A model generated the notes under the pieces. It was given only the letters and a program-made list of their open reading frames with translations, was not told the DNA's origin and searched no databases. A DNA stretch of 64,000 bases from Yoonia sp. SS1-5 (GTDB lineage Bacteria; Pseudomonadota; Alphaproteobacteria; Rhodobacterales; Rhodobacteraceae): NCBI RefSeq assembly GCF_038443705.2, contig NZ_CP151767.2, forward strand, positions 3,835,501-3,899,500, given 5' to 3'. Shown in pieces: positions 1 to 10,065 of the stretch; position 1 is the first letter of the stretch; each line of letters opens with the position of its first letter. Position numbers and translations under genes: made by a program.

Positions 1-253
1 CGCAGGTGATTGGGTTTGGCGTGGGCCAGCCGGTGCGAATCGTTGTTCGCGGGGATCACGCTGCAACTGGCGGTAATGTGCGTTCCGTGAACAATTGCCA
101 GACATTTGGGCCAATATGTTCGGTGATCCCGCTACTTTTCGCATAATCGGCCTAACGCCGGTATTTCGCGGTCGCGTGAAAAAGCCTATAGTCGCTTGAA
201 AAGCGGGAACAAACTCGCCTTATGACATAGATGCTGCTTGGGAGGCTGCCGCA
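1..253. other. Left edge, no gene supported
   Basis: A frame is open on the plus strand from base 3 to a TAA at 144-146 and could be the tail of an upstream gene. Its translation matches nothing I recognise, and the minus strand also shows a short open frame. The rest is the 5' region of ihfB. Confidence 0.3.
196..225 (+). promoter_or_regulatory. Candidate ihfB promoter
   Basis: TTGAAA at 196-201 and TTATGA at 220-225 are separated by 18 bp and lie about 30 bp before the ihfB start. Sigma70-like promoters in G+C-rich alphaproteobacteria are weakly defined, so this rests on motif match and position only. Confidence 0.35.
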
Positions 254-535
254 ATGATCCGTTCCGAACTGATCCAGAAACTCGCCGATGAAAATCCGCA
301 TCTTTACCAGCGCGACGTTGAAAAGATCGTCAATACCGTTTTCGAAGAGATCACCGGCGCGATGGCGCGTGGCGACCGGGTCGAGCTGCGTGGCTTTGGC
401 GCGTTTTCGGTGAAAAAGCGTGATCAGCGTATCGGACGGAACCCGCGTACGGGTGAATCGGTTGAGGTGGAAGAAAAGCACGTGCCGTTTTTCAAGACCG
501 GCAAATTGCTACGGGACCGTTTGAACGGCAATTGA
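254..535 (+). CDS. ihfB: Integration host factor subunit beta
   Basis: Beta subunit of the IHF heterodimer, a DNA-bending nucleoid protein used in recombination, replication and promoter architecture. The 93 residues match the family length. The HU/IHF beta-arm signature ([22 protein letters not shown]) covers about residues 46-67 with the intercalating proline in RNPRTG. The start is the ATG preceded by GGAGG at 241-245. It heads a co-directional run with the LapA-domain gene, trpF and trpB, a typical Rhodobacterales order. The identification is firm. Confidence 0.97.
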   Translation: MIRSELIQKLADENPHLYQRDVEKIVNTVFEEITGAMARGDRVELRGFGAFSVKKRDQRIGRNPRTGESVEVEEKHVPFFKTGKLLRDRLNGN

Positions 536-635
536 GCGCAGGTGCTTTGGCGCATTCTGCGTCGGATGCCCTTGGCTATGTTCAGCCTGCGGCATATGTT
601 GTGCGCGCTGGTATCGAAAACTGTAAGAGGGTCGC

Positions 636-992
636 ATGAAAACCATTCGCTATGCTTTCTGGGCTATTGTCGGCCTGTGCCTGATCATGGTCGGTTTGGC
701 CAACCGTGATCTTGTCACCGTGCGCGCGATGCCAGAGCCGATGGCCAATCTGCTGGGCCTGTCGCCGGATATTTCGCTGCCGCTTTTTGTGGTGATTTTC
801 CTTGGCGTTGGTGCCGGGCTGCTGATCGGGTTCTTGTGGGAATGGGTGCGCGAACACCGTATTCGGGCCGAGGCGCGTGTGAAGGCGCGTGAGGTTCAGG
901 CGCTCAAGCGCGAGGTTGACGAATTGCGCGGCTCTGCGGCCACGGCAAATGGCGGGGATGACGTCTTGGCGCTGATCGAGAAAACGGGCTGA
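636..992 (+). CDS. LapA-domain (DUF1049) inner-membrane protein
   Basis: Small membrane protein of 118 residues. Two hydrophobic segments (about 5-23 and 46-69) are followed by a charged, probably coiled-coil tail (about 72-98), the usual arrangement of LapA/DUF1049 proteins. In other bacteria LapA partners with LapB in regulating lipopolysaccharide synthesis; whether that holds here is unknown, because lapB is not adjacent. A GAGG motif lies 7 bp upstream of the ATG. Its TGA overlaps the trpF ATG by one base, which implies translational coupling. Confidence 0.85.
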   Translation: MKTIRYAFWAIVGLCLIMVGLANRDLVTVRAMPEPMANLLGLSPDISLPLFVVIFLGVGAGLLIGFLWEWVREHRIRAEARVKAREVQALKREVDELRGSAATANGGDDVLALIEKTG

Positions 993-1666
993 TGCAAGGC
1001 GATGTCCGGGTCAAGATTTGTGGCCTGCGAGACGCAACCACGATGCAGGCAGCCGTTGATGCAGGTGCCTCTTATGTGGGGCTGGTCTTTTTCCCGAAAT
1101 CACCCCGTTTTGTCAGCAATGATCAGGCCGCCGCACTGGCCGGGATTGTGCCTTCGGGGATTGCCAAGGTTGGCCTGTTTGTAAATCTGGACAATGCAGC
1201 CCTTGATACAATCCTGGATGCGGTCCCGCTGGACATGATCCAGTTGCACGGATCGGAACCCCCCGAACGCGTTGCCGAGGTCAAGACGCGCTATGGTCTG
1301 CCGGTGATGAAGGCCGTGGGTGTCGCGGATGCCGCGGACCTGCCTGCGATTGATCGCTATGCGCATGTGGCGGATCAGATACTTGTGGATGCCAAACCGC
1401 CCAAAAATGCGGATTTGCCCGGCGGAAATGGATTGTCCTTTGACTGGCGGCTGATTGCAGGTCGGCGGTGGGCCGTGCCATGGATGCTGGCCGGGGGCCT
1501 GCATGCAGGCAATGTGGGCGAGGCCATCGCGCTGACGGGTGCTAGTCAGGTTGATTTGTCATCGGGGGTCGAGACGTCGCCAGGGGTCAAGGATCCGGCC
1601 CTCTTTCCCGGTTTCATTCAGGCGGCCAAGGGCGAAAAAGTCACTTCGTCACATGCCAGCGCCTAA
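992..1666 (+). CDS. trpF: Phosphoribosylanthranilate isomerase
   Basis: Third step of tryptophan synthesis: isomerises N-(5'-phosphoribosyl)anthranilate to the carboxyphenylamino deoxyribulose phosphate. A TIM-barrel enzyme of 224 residues, normal length. The N-terminal KICGLR carries the catalytic cysteine (Cys10), LVDAKPP carries the catalytic aspartate, and AGGLHAGN and [15 protein letters not shown] form the phosphate-binding end. It overlaps the previous stop by one base and is followed after 67 bp by trpB. trpA is not in this operon but lies near 15 kb on the other strand. Confidence 0.96.
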   Translation: MQGDVRVKICGLRDATTMQAAVDAGASYVGLVFFPKSPRFVSNDQAAALAGIVPSGIAKVGLFVNLDNAALDTILDAVPLDMIQLHGSEPPERVAEVKTRYGLPVMKAVGVADAADLPAIDRYAHVADQILVDAKPPKNADLPGGNGLSFDWRLIAGRRWAVPWMLAGGLHAGNVGEAIALTGASQVDLSSGVETSPGVKDPALFPGFIQAAKGEKVTSSHASA

Positions 1667-1733
1667 AAATGCGCTAGCGCAACCGGCACCAAACCCATAA
1701 CACCAGTCCGACAAGACGGATGAGGACGCGCAC

Positions 1734-2966
1734 ATGGCGAATGATCTTTTCAACAGCTTCATGACTGGCCCCGATGAAAAGGGCCGGTTCGGCGACTTTG
1801 GCGGGCGTTTCGTGTCCGAAACCCTGATGCCCCTGATCCTAGAGCTTGAGGCGCAGTACGAAAACGCCAAGACGGACGAGACATTCTGGGCAGAGATGCA
1901 CGATCTGTGGACCCACTATGTCGGCCGGCCCAGCCCGCTTTATTTTGCAGAGCGTCTGACGGACCATCTGGGCGGCGCCAAGATCTATCTTAAGCGTGAC
2001 GAGTTGAACCACACCGGTGCACATAAGATCAACAATGTGCTGGGCCAGATCATCCTTGCCCGCCGCATGGGCAAGACCCGGATTATTGCCGAAACAGGCG
2101 CAGGGCAGCACGGTGTTGCGACGGCCACGGTCTGCGCGAAATTCGGGCTGCAATGCGTTGTCTATATGGGGGCGCATGATGTCGAACGTCAGGCACCCAA
2201 CGTGTTCCGGATGCGTCTGCTGGGGGCAGAGGTTGTGCCCGTCACCTCGGGGCGTGGCACGCTGAAGGACGCGATGAACGACGCGCTGCGCGACTGGGTC
2301 ACAAATGTGCGCGATACATTCTATTGCATCGGGACGGTCGCGGGTCCGCACCCTTATCCCGCGATGGTCCGCGATTTTCAGGCCATCATCGGCAAGGAAA
2401 CCAAGGAACAGATGATGGCGGCCGAAGGGCGCCTGCCGGATACATTGATCGCGGCCATTGGTGGTGGGTCAAATGCGATGGGCCTGTTCTACCCGTTCCT
2501 AGACGACAAGGACGTCAACATCATCGGCGTCGAGGCCGGTGGCAAGGGCGTGAATGCCAAGATGGAACATTGCGCCTCGCTGACGGGGGGTCGCCCGGGC
2601 GTTCTGCATGGCAACCGGACCTATTTGCTGCAGGATGATGTGGGCCAAATTCTGGAAGGGTTTTCGATCTCTGCAGGTCTCGACTATCCCGGTATCGGAC
2701 CCGAGCATGCATGGCTGCATGATATCGGGCGGGCGGAATATGTCGCGATCACCGATGCCGAAGCGCTGGAGGCGTTTCAGCTGTGCTGCGCGCAGGAGGG
2801 GATCATCCCGGCGCTAGAGCCCTCGCATGCCCTGGCACATGTGATGAAAATCGCACCCAACCTGCCGAATGATCACCTGCTGGTGATGAACATGTGCGGG
2901 CGTGGCGACAAGGACATCTTTACGGTCGCCAAACATCTGGGTTTCGACATGCAAGGGGCGACATAG
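1734..2966 (+). CDS. trpB: Tryptophan synthase beta chain
   Basis: PLP enzyme that condenses indole with L-serine in the alpha2-beta2 tryptophan synthase complex. It has 410 residues, the usual length. The PLP lysine is Lys98 in HTGAHKINN, the glycine-rich phosphate loop is GGGSNAMG, and the N-terminal [16 protein letters not shown] motif is present. The partner alpha chain is encoded at 14730-15521 on the opposite strand. A 6-bp inverted repeat (2973-2988) follows the gene but lacks a T-tract, so no terminator is claimed. Confidence 0.98.
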   Translation: MANDLFNSFMTGPDEKGRFGDFGGRFVSETLMPLILELEAQYENAKTDETFWAEMHDLWTHYVGRPSPLYFAERLTDHLGGAKIYLKRDELNHTGAHKINNVLGQIILARRMGKTRIIAETGAGQHGVATATVCAKFGLQCVVYMGAHDVERQAPNVFRMRLLGAEVVPVTSGRGTLKDAMNDALRDWVTNVRDTFYCIGTVAGPHPYPAMVRDFQAIIGKETKEQMMAAEGRLPDTLIAAIGGGSNAMGLFYPFLDDKDVNIIGVEAGGKGVNAKMEHCASLTGGRPGVLHGNRTYLLQDDVGQILEGFSISAGLDYPGIGPEHAWLHDIGRAEYVAITDAEALEAFQLCCAQEGIIPALEPSHALAHVMKIAPNLPNDHLLVMNMCGRGDKDIFTVAKHLGFDMQGAT

Positions 2967-3026
2967 CCCCGCCTAAACTTTGGTTTAGACGCGTCATTCA
3001 TCGGTTTACTTCCCGTCATATCAACC

Positions 3027-3044
3027 CATGATCAATGGATCATG
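3027..3044. promoter_or_regulatory. Inverted repeat before the poly-Asp genes
   Basis: A perfect 7-bp palindrome, CATGATC-AATG-GATCATG, sits about 75 bp upstream of the first poly-aspartate gene. A second hairpin (CCCGCA-ATGG-TGCGGG, 3077-3092) lies in the presumed leader. Position and symmetry suggest an operator, perhaps for the neighbouring LuxR-type protein; this is inference. Confidence 0.35.
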
Positions 3045-3119
3045 CGGCAAGATCACGGTTTTTCATGTCTATCTGTCCCGCAATGGTGCGGGCATGGACA
3101 TGAAAGAGGAACCGAACTG

Positions 3120-3608
<489 letters not shown>

Positions 3609-3653
3609 GCGGGTGCTGCCGGCGTAGACCCCGCGCCATCCGCAGGAGACAAG

Positions 3654-4160
3654 ATGATCAAACGACTCGTATTCTGTCTTGCGTTGATTGGGGCGCCGTT
3701 TCAGGCGGCGGCCCAATCCGTTCAGCAGCAGGTTGTCCAACAGCTGCAGGACCAGGGGTTCTCCGATATTGCGGTGAACGAAACCTGGCTGGGGCGCCTG
3801 CGCTTCACCGCGCGGCGTGACGACATGCATCGCGAATTGGTGATCAACCCGCAAACCGGTGAAATCCTGCGCGATTATTTGCGTTCCGACGGTGATGATG
3901 ACGACGACGCCGGGCGGGCGCCCAGATTGCTGAACCCCGGATCCTCGGGGGATGGTGAGGATAGCGGCGGCGCGTCAGGCAATAGCGGCGCGTCCGGGAG
4001 CGGGAACAGCGGTTCGGGGTCGAGCGGCAATGACGACGACGACGACGATGATGATGATGACGACGACGATGATGACGACGATGACGACGACGACGATGAC
4101 GACGATGACGATGATGACGATGACGACGATGATGATGACGATGATGACGACGATGACTAG
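3654..4160 (+). CDS. Secreted PepSY-like protein with 42-Asp tail
   Basis: Paralogue of the previous gene: signal peptide (MIKRLVFCLALIGAPFQAAAQ), a PepSY-like domain (about 22-80, ending NPQTGEILRDYL), a short acidic patch, a Gly/Ser/Asn-rich linker (about 95-126) and 42 terminal aspartates encoded at 4032-4157. GGAGA lies 6 bp before the ATG. The two proteins share domain order but not linker sequence, so the acidic tail appears to be the retained feature. Length 168 residues. The role is unknown. Confidence 0.85.
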   Translation: MIKRLVFCLALIGAPFQAAAQSVQQQVVQQLQDQGFSDIAVNETWLGRLRFTARRDDMHRELVINPQTGEILRDYLRSDGDDDDDAGRAPRLLNPGSSGDGEDSGGASGNSGASGSGNSGSGSSGNDDDDDDDDDDDDDDDDDDDDDDDDDDDDDDDDDDDDDDDDDD

Positions 4161-4192
4161 ACGCAGGGTCGCATGATCAAAGGGGTCGGTTT

Positions 4193-4666
4193 TTGAGACA
4201 TCGGTGGTCAATCGTCGCAATTGTCGGGGTGCAGGTTCTCTGCGCCGTGTTTTTCGTGTCGCAAATACTCGCGTCGGTGATGGGCTTTGCGCCGTTCAGC
4301 TGGCAAGTGCACGAGATGATCGAACTTGCCGCTGCCCTGGGACTTGTTCTGGGCATTGTTCTGGGCGTGATCGCCTTGCGCCGGACGATGGCGCGTAATG
4401 TCGTGGTCGAAGGCCAGCTTCGGTTGGCGTCAGCGGCTTTCATGGACGTGGTCGAGGAACGCTTTGGCGCCTGGGCGCTGACGCCCGCGGAACGCGACGT
4501 GGCCCTGTTTGCGATCAAGGGGATGTCGATCGTCGAAATTGCCGCGTTGCGCGACGTCAGCGAAGGTACAATCAAGGCACAGACCAACGCGATTTACCGC
4601 AAGGCCGGGGTCAATGGACGCAATCAGCTGCTGAGCCTGTTCATCGAAGATCTGATGGCAGATTGA
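4193..4666 (+). CDS. Membrane-anchored LuxR-type HTH regulator
   Basis: 157 residues: two hydrophobic segments at about 7-29 and 40-63, then a C-terminal LuxR/FixJ-type helix-turn-helix (about 95-150; LTPAERDVALFAIKGMSIVEIA and VSEGTIKAQTNAIYRKAG). There is no receiver or ligand domain, so sensing would be through the membrane part. The start is a TTG with AAGGGG about 10 bp upstream; no in-frame ATG fits. It follows the two poly-Asp genes on the same strand, 32 bp away, and is the natural candidate to regulate them. Confidence 0.8.
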   Translation: MRHRWSIVAIVGVQVLCAVFFVSQILASVMGFAPFSWQVHEMIELAAALGLVLGIVLGVIALRRTMARNVVVEGQLRLASAAFMDVVEERFGAWALTPAERDVALFAIKGMSIVEIAALRDVSEGTIKAQTNAIYRKAGVNGRNQLLSLFIEDLMAD

Positions 4667-4675
4667 TCGCTGATT

Positions 4676-5260
4676 TCAGCGCGTGAAATGCAGGATATCG
4701 AATGTCGATTCAAAAATCGGTCGGGGCAGCATCAGCCGGGCGTTGTCGTCTGCCGTCTGCACGAAATAGCCGACCTGCGGGATGGTCTGGCCGGGTTCAA
4801 CAGGTTCGTTGCCGGGCGGAAGCTGTTCATAGGCCATTGCCGGCCCCCCATCGACAAAGCCCACCCCGGTGTAAATCAACCCTGCATCGGTCTGATCAAG
4901 GCGTCCCACCAGCCGCTGCGAGCCCGTTAGTTTCTCGATACGCCAGCTGTCGCCGTCGGTCTTGGTGACGCGACAGTCAAATGGCGCATAGGCCACAAGT
5001 GGTGTCAGTCCCCCCATCTTGATGGTGCGGCATTTCCATGTGCCTGCCGGGTCGTAATCGCCCGGGATGCCCGCCATCGCGATCAGAACCCGGTCAAGGT
5101 CGTTGATATCTCCACCTGCCAATGCCTCTTGCATCGCGGCCCCGAATGCCCCGTCAAAATCGGCCAACCGGCCCTGATCTGCGGCGCGAATTTCGGGGGT
5201 GTCAGCATGCGCACCCAGCGCGGCCAGACAAAAGGCGACAGTCGCGGGAAAGAGGCGCAT
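4676..5260 (-). CDS. DUF4893 secreted protein
   Basis: 194 residues with a signal peptide (MRLFPATVAFCLAALGAHA) followed by a domain I recognise as DUF4893 (GTWKCRTIKMGG, YAPFDCR, GSQRLVGRL, GYFVQTADDNARLMLPRP). Function unknown, presumably periplasmic. Last gene of a minus-strand run with the DUF2237 and serine hydrolase genes, separated from DUF2237 by 4 bp. It converges with the LuxR-type gene, 9 bp away. Confidence 0.8.
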   Translation of the reverse strand: MRLFPATVAFCLAALGAHADTPEIRAADQGRLADFDGAFGAAMQEALAGGDINDLDRVLIAMAGIPGDYDPAGTWKCRTIKMGGLTPLVAYAPFDCRVTKTDGDSWRIEKLTGSQRLVGRLDQTDAGLIYTGVGFVDGGPAMAYEQLPPGNEPVEPGQTIPQVGYFVQTADDNARLMLPRPIFESTFDILHFTR

Positions 5261-5264
5261 GGGA

Positions 5265-5645
5265 TCAGTCTTTCAATGGGAGTGTGTGGGCATGCAGGAC
5301 GTCAATCGGGACGATGTCCAGCGCCCGCACATGTGTGGCATGCAGATTGACCTTGGGCGCGCAGCCTTCCTCGTGGGCTTGCAGGAAGCGGGCGGCGCAA
5401 AGGCACCAGTGATCCCCCGGTTTCAGCCCCGCAAATCCGAATTCGGGTCGCGGTGTGCTGAGGTCGTTGCCCACATATTTGGAAAAGGCCAGAAACTCGT
5501 CCGTCATGACCGCGCAAACCGTATGACTGCCGGTGTCGGCCGCGCAGGTATCGCAGGACCCGTTGCGGAAAAAGCCCGTCATCGGTTCGGTCGAGCAGGC
5601 GGCCAAGGCGCTGCCCAATACGTTGAAAGAAGGTTCTTTTTCCAT
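5265..5645 (-). CDS. DUF2237 family protein
   Basis: 126 residues matching the DUF2237 family: NVLGSALAACSTEPMTGFFRNG at the N-terminus and a run of conserved cysteines and tryptophan (CDTC, GDHWCLCAARF, GCAPKV). The cysteine pattern suggests metal or redox chemistry, but none is established. It starts one base after the serine hydrolase stop and is probably cotranscribed with it. Confidence 0.88.
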   Translation of the reverse strand: MEKEPSFNVLGSALAACSTEPMTGFFRNGSCDTCAADTGSHTVCAVMTDEFLAFSKYVGNDLSTPRPEFGFAGLKPGDHWCLCAARFLQAHEEGCAPKVNLHATHVRALDIVPIDVLHAHTLPLKD

Positions 5646-5646
5646 G

Positions 5647-6813
5647 TCAGTTCAGGCTTTCGGCGATTTGACGGAACATGGCTTCATTCTGGGCCTGTAT
5701 TCCGGGTTCACGAAACTGGCGATCAGCGGCGTGGACCGCGATCACCACGTTGTTGATACGATCTATGTAGATATATTGTCCATAAATGCCGCGTGCGAGG
5801 AATTGTCCGGGGGCAGACACTGTGGGGACCCACCATTGATAGCCATAGCCAATCTCGCCCGGCGCCGTTTTTGCGCTGGCCTGGGTTGAGGCATCGACCC
5901 AATTTGCCGGCACGATCTGTTGCCGGTTCCACATGCCGCCATTGGCCATCATCTGCCCAAAACGGGCATTGTCCCGGGTGGTGGTGTTCAGCCCGCCCAG
6001 CACAAAGGCAACCCGGTACCCATCGGTCAGATAGTAGGGGGCTGCCTCCAGACCCAGCGGGCCGATGATCTTTTCGGCAAGCAGTTCCGCAATCGGACGC
6101 CCCGTCGCCTCCCGGATGACCATCCCGATCACATGCGTATCAATCGAGACATATTTCCATTCTGTCCCTGGTGCCGCGAAGCTTGTCTTTTGCTTGCCCG
6201 CAAACCCGTCCATCGACCCACCAAGGGCCAATATCCGCCCCATCTTGTTGATATCTGAAAAGAAATCCAGATAGTCCTCGTCAAAGCTGACACCGGATGA
6301 CATCTGCAATACGTCCTTGATCGTGGCGTTGCGATAGGCTGTGTCGGCGAGTTCTGGCGCGTAGGCCGTAACCGGATCCTCAAGGCTTTCGAAAACCCCC
6401 TCAGCGAAGAGGATCCCGAACAGCGCGGAGAGATAGCTTTTTGAGATTGACCAGTTGATGCGCAGGTCGGTGTCGTTCGTGTCGGCGTTATAATCCTCAA
6501 ACACGATGGCGCCGTCCTTGAGAATGACGAGGCCGGTGACCGCGCGTTCCGCGGCCCAGTTTGCCACATCTGCGGGCAGGGTGATGGGTGTCCCATAGGG
6601 CAGGGGGCTGATGGCCGCGTCAGACGTGGCAAGTGGTGTGTGCAGGAAAATCTGATCCATGTTGGAGAAGTTTCGCACGATGTTCTTTTCTGAAAAGAGC
6701 GACAGAACGGCCATAAGACGCCCGGCCTCTTCCCGCTTCCACAGGGCCAGCCCACCAATCCCGAGCGCTGCAAGAAGCAGCAGTCGCAAAATCCATTTGA
6801 GTGCGGTTTTCAT
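5647..6813 (-). CDS. Membrane-anchored beta-lactamase-like serine hydrolase
   Basis: Class C beta-lactamase/penicillin-binding-like hydrolase of 388 residues. One N-terminal membrane segment (about 8-25) would place the enzyme domain in the periplasm. The nucleophile motif S-x-x-K is Ser122-Ile-Ser-Lys125, and the second motif Y-x-S lies in WKYVSID. I chose the ATG at 6813, which has GGAGGGA upstream, over a start 15 codons earlier. The substrate is unknown; esterases, D-aminopeptidases and cell-wall hydrolases share this fold. Confidence 0.85.
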   Translation of the reverse strand: MKTALKWILRLLLLAALGIGGLALWKREEAGRLMAVLSLFSEKNIVRNFSNMDQIFLHTPLATSDAAISPLPYGTPITLPADVANWAAERAVTGLVILKDGAIVFEDYNADTNDTDLRINWSISKSYLSALFGILFAEGVFESLEDPVTAYAPELADTAYRNATIKDVLQMSSGVSFDEDYLDFFSDINKMGRILALGGSMDGFAGKQKTSFAAPGTEWKYVSIDTHVIGMVIREATGRPIAELLAEKIIGPLGLEAAPYYLTDGYRVAFVLGGLNTTTRDNARFGQMMANGGMWNRQQIVPANWVDASTQASAKTAPGEIGYGYQWWVPTVSAPGQFLARGIYGQYIYIDRINNVVIAVHAADRQFREPGIQAQNEAMFRQIAESLN

Positions 6814-6935
6814 GATCTTGTCCCTCCGGGCTGTTGGATCATGGCGGCGTCGCGGCACTGTTGCAACGTGAATGCGCCCTCTCTTTGCCGGGGCGGCTGC
6901 GCCGCATTTGATTTTATTGCGCTCTGGCCGCGCGT

Positions 6936-6960
6936 GCCTTGGGGCGTTGCCCCAAACCCC
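6936..6960. repeat. Intergenic hairpin repeat
   Basis: TTGGGGC-GTT-GCCCCAA (6939-6955) in a C-rich context just downstream of the DUF2332 stop. From memory, this TTGGGGC/GCCCCAA motif is common in Rhodobacteraceae intergenic DNA. It has no T-tract, so it is listed as a repeat rather than a terminator. Confidence 0.45.
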
Positions 6961-6969
6961 AGTCCTGCC

Positions 6970-8010
6970 TCATGACAGCGGTGGGTTGATCCAGTTGACC
7001 CAGCGGCCATGAAAATCCGCCCGCCCCAGCTTGCATCGGACGTTCCCCGGCCAGAACCGCAGCGTCAGCGCCGCACCCTTGGTCCCACCGTCATTTTCCA
7101 TGCCAAACCAGGCCAGGGGCGCTTGGTCGGTGGCGGTTTCGCCGGCTGCTTCGATCAGGGCCTCACCTTCGGATTGCTTGGTCTCAGGGAAATATTGCCA
7201 TGCGATTGTGCTGTAGATCAGGTGCATCTGTCCCGGTTGATGTACCAGCCGCGGCCGGAGCCAATCAATCGCGTCCCCTTGCGTGATCTTTGTGCGTGCA
7301 GCGCCCATTGCAGCCCGGGTCAGTTCCAGTCGGTGGGGTTGGTCGGGCCAAAGATAGGCCTGCAGTCGCAACGCATCATCGGGTGCGCTGGGATCAAGCG
7401 GGTTGAGGTCAACACCCGCATGCGCGCTGATGACCGGCTGTGCCTTTGGCGGCAGATCACCCGTCCAGTCAGGCCCAAGCGTCAGGACGGGGCGTTGCGC
7501 CCCGAAAACCTGCCCGTTGATCCCAACTGCGTAATCGTCCCAATGGATGTTCAATCCCCCGCTCGCCCCAAGTTCGGAGGTGCGGATCGGTCCCGGAAAG
7601 TGGTGCGCAAGGACCTGTCCCAGCGCGACCAGAACCGCAGATCTGCGCACCTCGTTGGTTTGTGGCGCGCTGTCGATAAAGGCGTCGATAAAGGCGCTGT
7701 CTGACGTCAGCGTATCCGCAACCGCGTCCCAGAGCGTCGCATCGCCGGGCTGGTGTGGGGGATAGACCGCGGCAAGCCTGGCATGCCTTTGCAAATGCAG
7801 CGCGTGTAGCGCACCAGCCAGCCGCAGAGGAACCGACTGTGCCCGTGGTCCGATATCACCCTGCCAGTTGAAGATCCGTTCGGTGATGCGCCCCTCTGGC
7901 CACGCCATCGTGGCACAAAGCCGCATCAATTGCCCCATGAAAGGGGACCCAAGACTGCTGCACGCCTTTGACTGAAAGTCGAAGGCAGCAGCGACATGGG
8001 CGGGGATCAC
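6970..8010 (-). CDS. DUF2332 family protein
   Basis: 346 residues resembling DUF2332 proteins: LMRLCATMAWPEGRITERIFNW near the N-terminus, ELGASGGLNIHWDDYAV in the middle and HLIYSTIAWQYFP towards the end. The ELGASGGLN stretch looks like the SAM-binding loop of a methyltransferase, but activity is unproven. Its ATG overlaps the pth stop by four bases, so it is translationally coupled to pth. Confidence 0.82.
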   Translation of the reverse strand: MIPAHVAAAFDFQSKACSSLGSPFMGQLMRLCATMAWPEGRITERIFNWQGDIGPRAQSVPLRLAGALHALHLQRHARLAAVYPPHQPGDATLWDAVADTLTSDSAFIDAFIDSAPQTNEVRRSAVLVALGQVLAHHFPGPIRTSELGASGGLNIHWDDYAVGINGQVFGAQRPVLTLGPDWTGDLPPKAQPVISAHAGVDLNPLDPSAPDDALRLQAYLWPDQPHRLELTRAAMGAARTKITQGDAIDWLRPRLVHQPGQMHLIYSTIAWQYFPETKQSEGEALIEAAGETATDQAPLAWFGMENDGGTKGAALTLRFWPGNVRCKLGRADFHGRWVNWINPPLS

Positions 8011-8681
8011 CGAAATCGGTCCACCAGCCGTTGCATCGGCGACCGGGTATCAGCCGCCGGTGCGGGTGTTTCGCTCGCGGGTTTGGGTTTGGGCGCCGTG
8101 GTGGACGACCGCGGGGGTGCGACGCGCAAGGCGATGGCGTTGAGGAACTTGCCCCCGTCACCGTCGACAAGATGACCGATCCCATCGCTGATCCCGCGTA
8201 ATTCGTCATCCAGCCAATCGGCATCCGCCTTGGGGAAGTCGCGCAGCACATAGCCTGGGACGGCATCCTTATGCCCCGGATGGCCCACCCCCATGCGCAC
8301 CCGGTCATAGTCCGGGCCGATATGGCCGTGGATGGACCGCAACCCGTTATGGCCTGCATGCCCCCCGCCGGTTTTCAGCCGGACCTTGCCCGGTGCAAGG
8401 TCGATTTCGTCGTGAAATACGATGATATCTTCGGGCGCCAGTTTCAGATAGCGCATTGCCTCGCCAACGGATTGCCCGGACAGGTTCATGAATGTTTCAG
8501 GCTTTAGCAGGGTGACCTTCATGGATCCGATCCTGCCATCGCTGATCTGTCCTTGAAATTTGCCGCGCCATGCCCCGAACCCATGATCGGACGCGATACG
8601 ATCCATGGCCATAAAGCCGATATTGTGCCGGTTCTGGGCGTATTTTGCCCCCGGATTTCCTAGACCAACGATAAGTTTCAT
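8007..8681 (-). CDS. pth: Peptidyl-tRNA hydrolase
   Basis: Cytoplasmic enzyme that releases tRNA from prematurely dropped peptidyl-tRNA. Bacterial Pth motifs are clear: LIVGLGNPGAKYAQNRHNIGF (catalytic histidine in NRHNIGF), KPETFMNLSGQSV, FHDEIDLAPGKVRLK (catalytic aspartate region) and GGGHAGHNGLRSI. The 224 residues include a Pro/Ala-rich C-terminal extension (about residues 185-212) common in this order. rplY lies upstream, with the thioredoxin-like gene inserted between them. Confidence 0.97.
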   Translation of the reverse strand: MKLIVGLGNPGAKYAQNRHNIGFMAMDRIASDHGFGAWRGKFQGQISDGRIGSMKVTLLKPETFMNLSGQSVGEAMRYLKLAPEDIIVFHDEIDLAPGKVRLKTGGGHAGHNGLRSIHGHIGPDYDRVRMGVGHPGHKDAVPGYVLRDFPKADADWLDDELRGISDGIGHLVDGDGGKFLNAIALRVAPPRSSTTAPKPKPASETPAPAADTRSPMQRLVDRFR

Positions 8682-8724
8682 GACCGCAAACTAGCCTATG
8701 CCGCATTGCAGCGCCAGTGCGTGT

Positions 8725-9207
8725 TTATTGCCCCAGCAGCCGGGCAAACGCGGCCTGCAATTCCGCGCGGTCCCTGACCCCGTTCAGCACGGCCTGTCGG
8801 TTCCCGCGACCGTCAAACATCACCAATGTCACATGCGGGACCGCATGCAGGGTCGCAAAGGCGGCGCCTGCATCACTTTTGATATTGGCAACCAGATAGG
8901 TGATCTCGTCATCATCAAAGGCCTTGAGTGCTGCACGCGTTTCGCGCTGCAGGTCCTGACACATCGTGCAGCTTGGGTCATGGACCTGAACGATTGCCGG
9001 GGTTCCCTGACCCACACGGCTGAGGTCCTGCTCTGCAACGCCGGCCATGACCATATTGGTCAGCAGATACCCGCCGCCGCCCACCGCAACCGCACCAACC
9101 AGGCCGATGCCCAGAAAGGACCTGCGATCTGTTGCCTTTGCAGGGGCCGTCGTCGCCGTATTGGTGTTGCGGGTCTTCTTGGCGGGGCGTTTGCGTTGCT
9201 TTTTCAT
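8725..9207 (-). CDS. Thioredoxin-fold protein with N-terminal anchor
   Basis: 160 residues. A very basic N-terminus and DRRSFLGIGLVGAVAVGGGGYLL look like a twin-arginine signal or membrane anchor. The rest has a short thioredoxin-like fold with the redox motif CTMC (HDPSCTMCQDL) and a later TLHAVPHVTLVMFDG segment that holds the expected proline near the active site. Likely periplasmic. I start it at the MKKQRKR methionine; the open frame continues 59 codons upstream through the rplY terminator, which is not plausible. Confidence 0.7.
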   Translation of the reverse strand: MKKQRKRPAKKTRNTNTATTAPAKATDRRSFLGIGLVGAVAVGGGGYLLTNMVMAGVAEQDLSRVGQGTPAIVQVHDPSCTMCQDLQRETRAALKAFDDDEITYLVANIKSDAGAAFATLHAVPHVTLVMFDGRGNRQAVLNGVRDRAELQAAFARLLGQ

Positions 9208-9353
9208 CTGTGGACCATCCCATTTGGCGTGTACTGACGATGGCAGAGGGATCGGCGTGTTCCAAGTTTGTCCGGCCAGGCCGCAATGACATTTCTGTGA
9301 TCGCGGGCCGATGTCGTCACTATCACACCGCAGCCTCGGCAGGTGCAGCGCAT

Positions 9354-9383
9354 AAAAAAGGCGCCCCAAAACCGGGGCGCCCA
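9354..9383 (-). terminator. rplY intrinsic terminator
   Basis: On the minus strand, GGGCGCCCC and GGGGCGCC arms surround a GGTTTT-type loop and are followed by six T. It begins about 23 bp after the rplY stop and separates rplY from the thioredoxin-like gene. Confidence 0.85.
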
Positions 9384-9405
9384 ATTCATTTGGATAGTGC
9401 CGTGC

Positions 9406-10065
9406 TTATTCTTCAGCGGCGGCTTCATCATCCGTTGTTGGTACTTCATCTGCGGCGACTTCTTCGTCCCCGTCATCGTCATCTGCAACAACTGCGCGTG
9501 GTGCAGAGATATTCGCAATCACGAAGTCACGGTCTGCGATCACAGGTTTTGCACCCTCGGGCAGCGATACGTCGCTGATCGAGATCGTGTCGCCCATTTC
9601 GACATTCGCCAGATCAACTGTGATCTGGTCGGGGATGTCACCGGCAAGCACGTCCATTTCGACTTCGTTCCGGACAACCGTCAGCACGCCGCCTTTTTTG
9701 ACGCCTGGGCAGGTGTCGGCATTCAGGAACTCGACCGGGATAAAGATTTTCACCCGGCTTGTCCGCTTCAGCCGCAGCAGGTCGATATGTGTGGGCAGGT
9801 CCTTGACCACGTCGCGCTGCACGCCCCGGCAGATAACCCGCACGTCTTCCTGACCTTCGATTTTCAGGTTGAACAGCGTGGACATGAAGCGCCCTTTGCG
9901 CAGCATGGTCAGCAGGTAGTTGAAGGGGATGCTAATCGCAACGGGGTCTGCCCCACCGCCATACACAATGCCAGGTACGTCGCCATCACGGCGAGCTTGG
10001 CGGGCGGCCCCCTTGCCTGTCCCCGCGCGTACCGTGGCGTTCAGATCTGGGATCTTTCCAGCCAT
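9406..10065 (-). CDS. rplY: 50S ribosomal protein L25/Ctc
   Basis: 5S rRNA-binding large-subunit protein in its long Ctc form: an N-terminal L25 domain (about 1-95; [24 protein letters not shown]) plus a C-terminal TL5-like domain. The tail is acidic and alanine-rich (about 195-219). Length 219 residues is normal for alphaproteobacteria. AAGGAATAA lies upstream of the ATG, and an intrinsic terminator follows. Confidence 0.96.
   Translation of the reverse strand: MAGKIPDLNATVRAGTGKGAARQARRDGDVPGIVYGGGADPVAISIPFNYLLTMLRKGRFMSTLFNLKIEGQEDVRVICRGVQRDVVKDLPTHIDLLRLKRTSRVKIFIPVEFLNADTCPGVKKGGVLTVVRNEVEMDVLAGDIPDQITVDLANVEMGDTISISDVSLPEGAKPVIADRDFVIANISAPRAVVADDDDGDEEVAADEVPTTDDEAAAEE

Noticed and set aside
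2973..2988. Terminator after trpB
   Set aside because: CTAAAC/GTTTAG is only a 6-bp stem and no T-tract follows on either strand.
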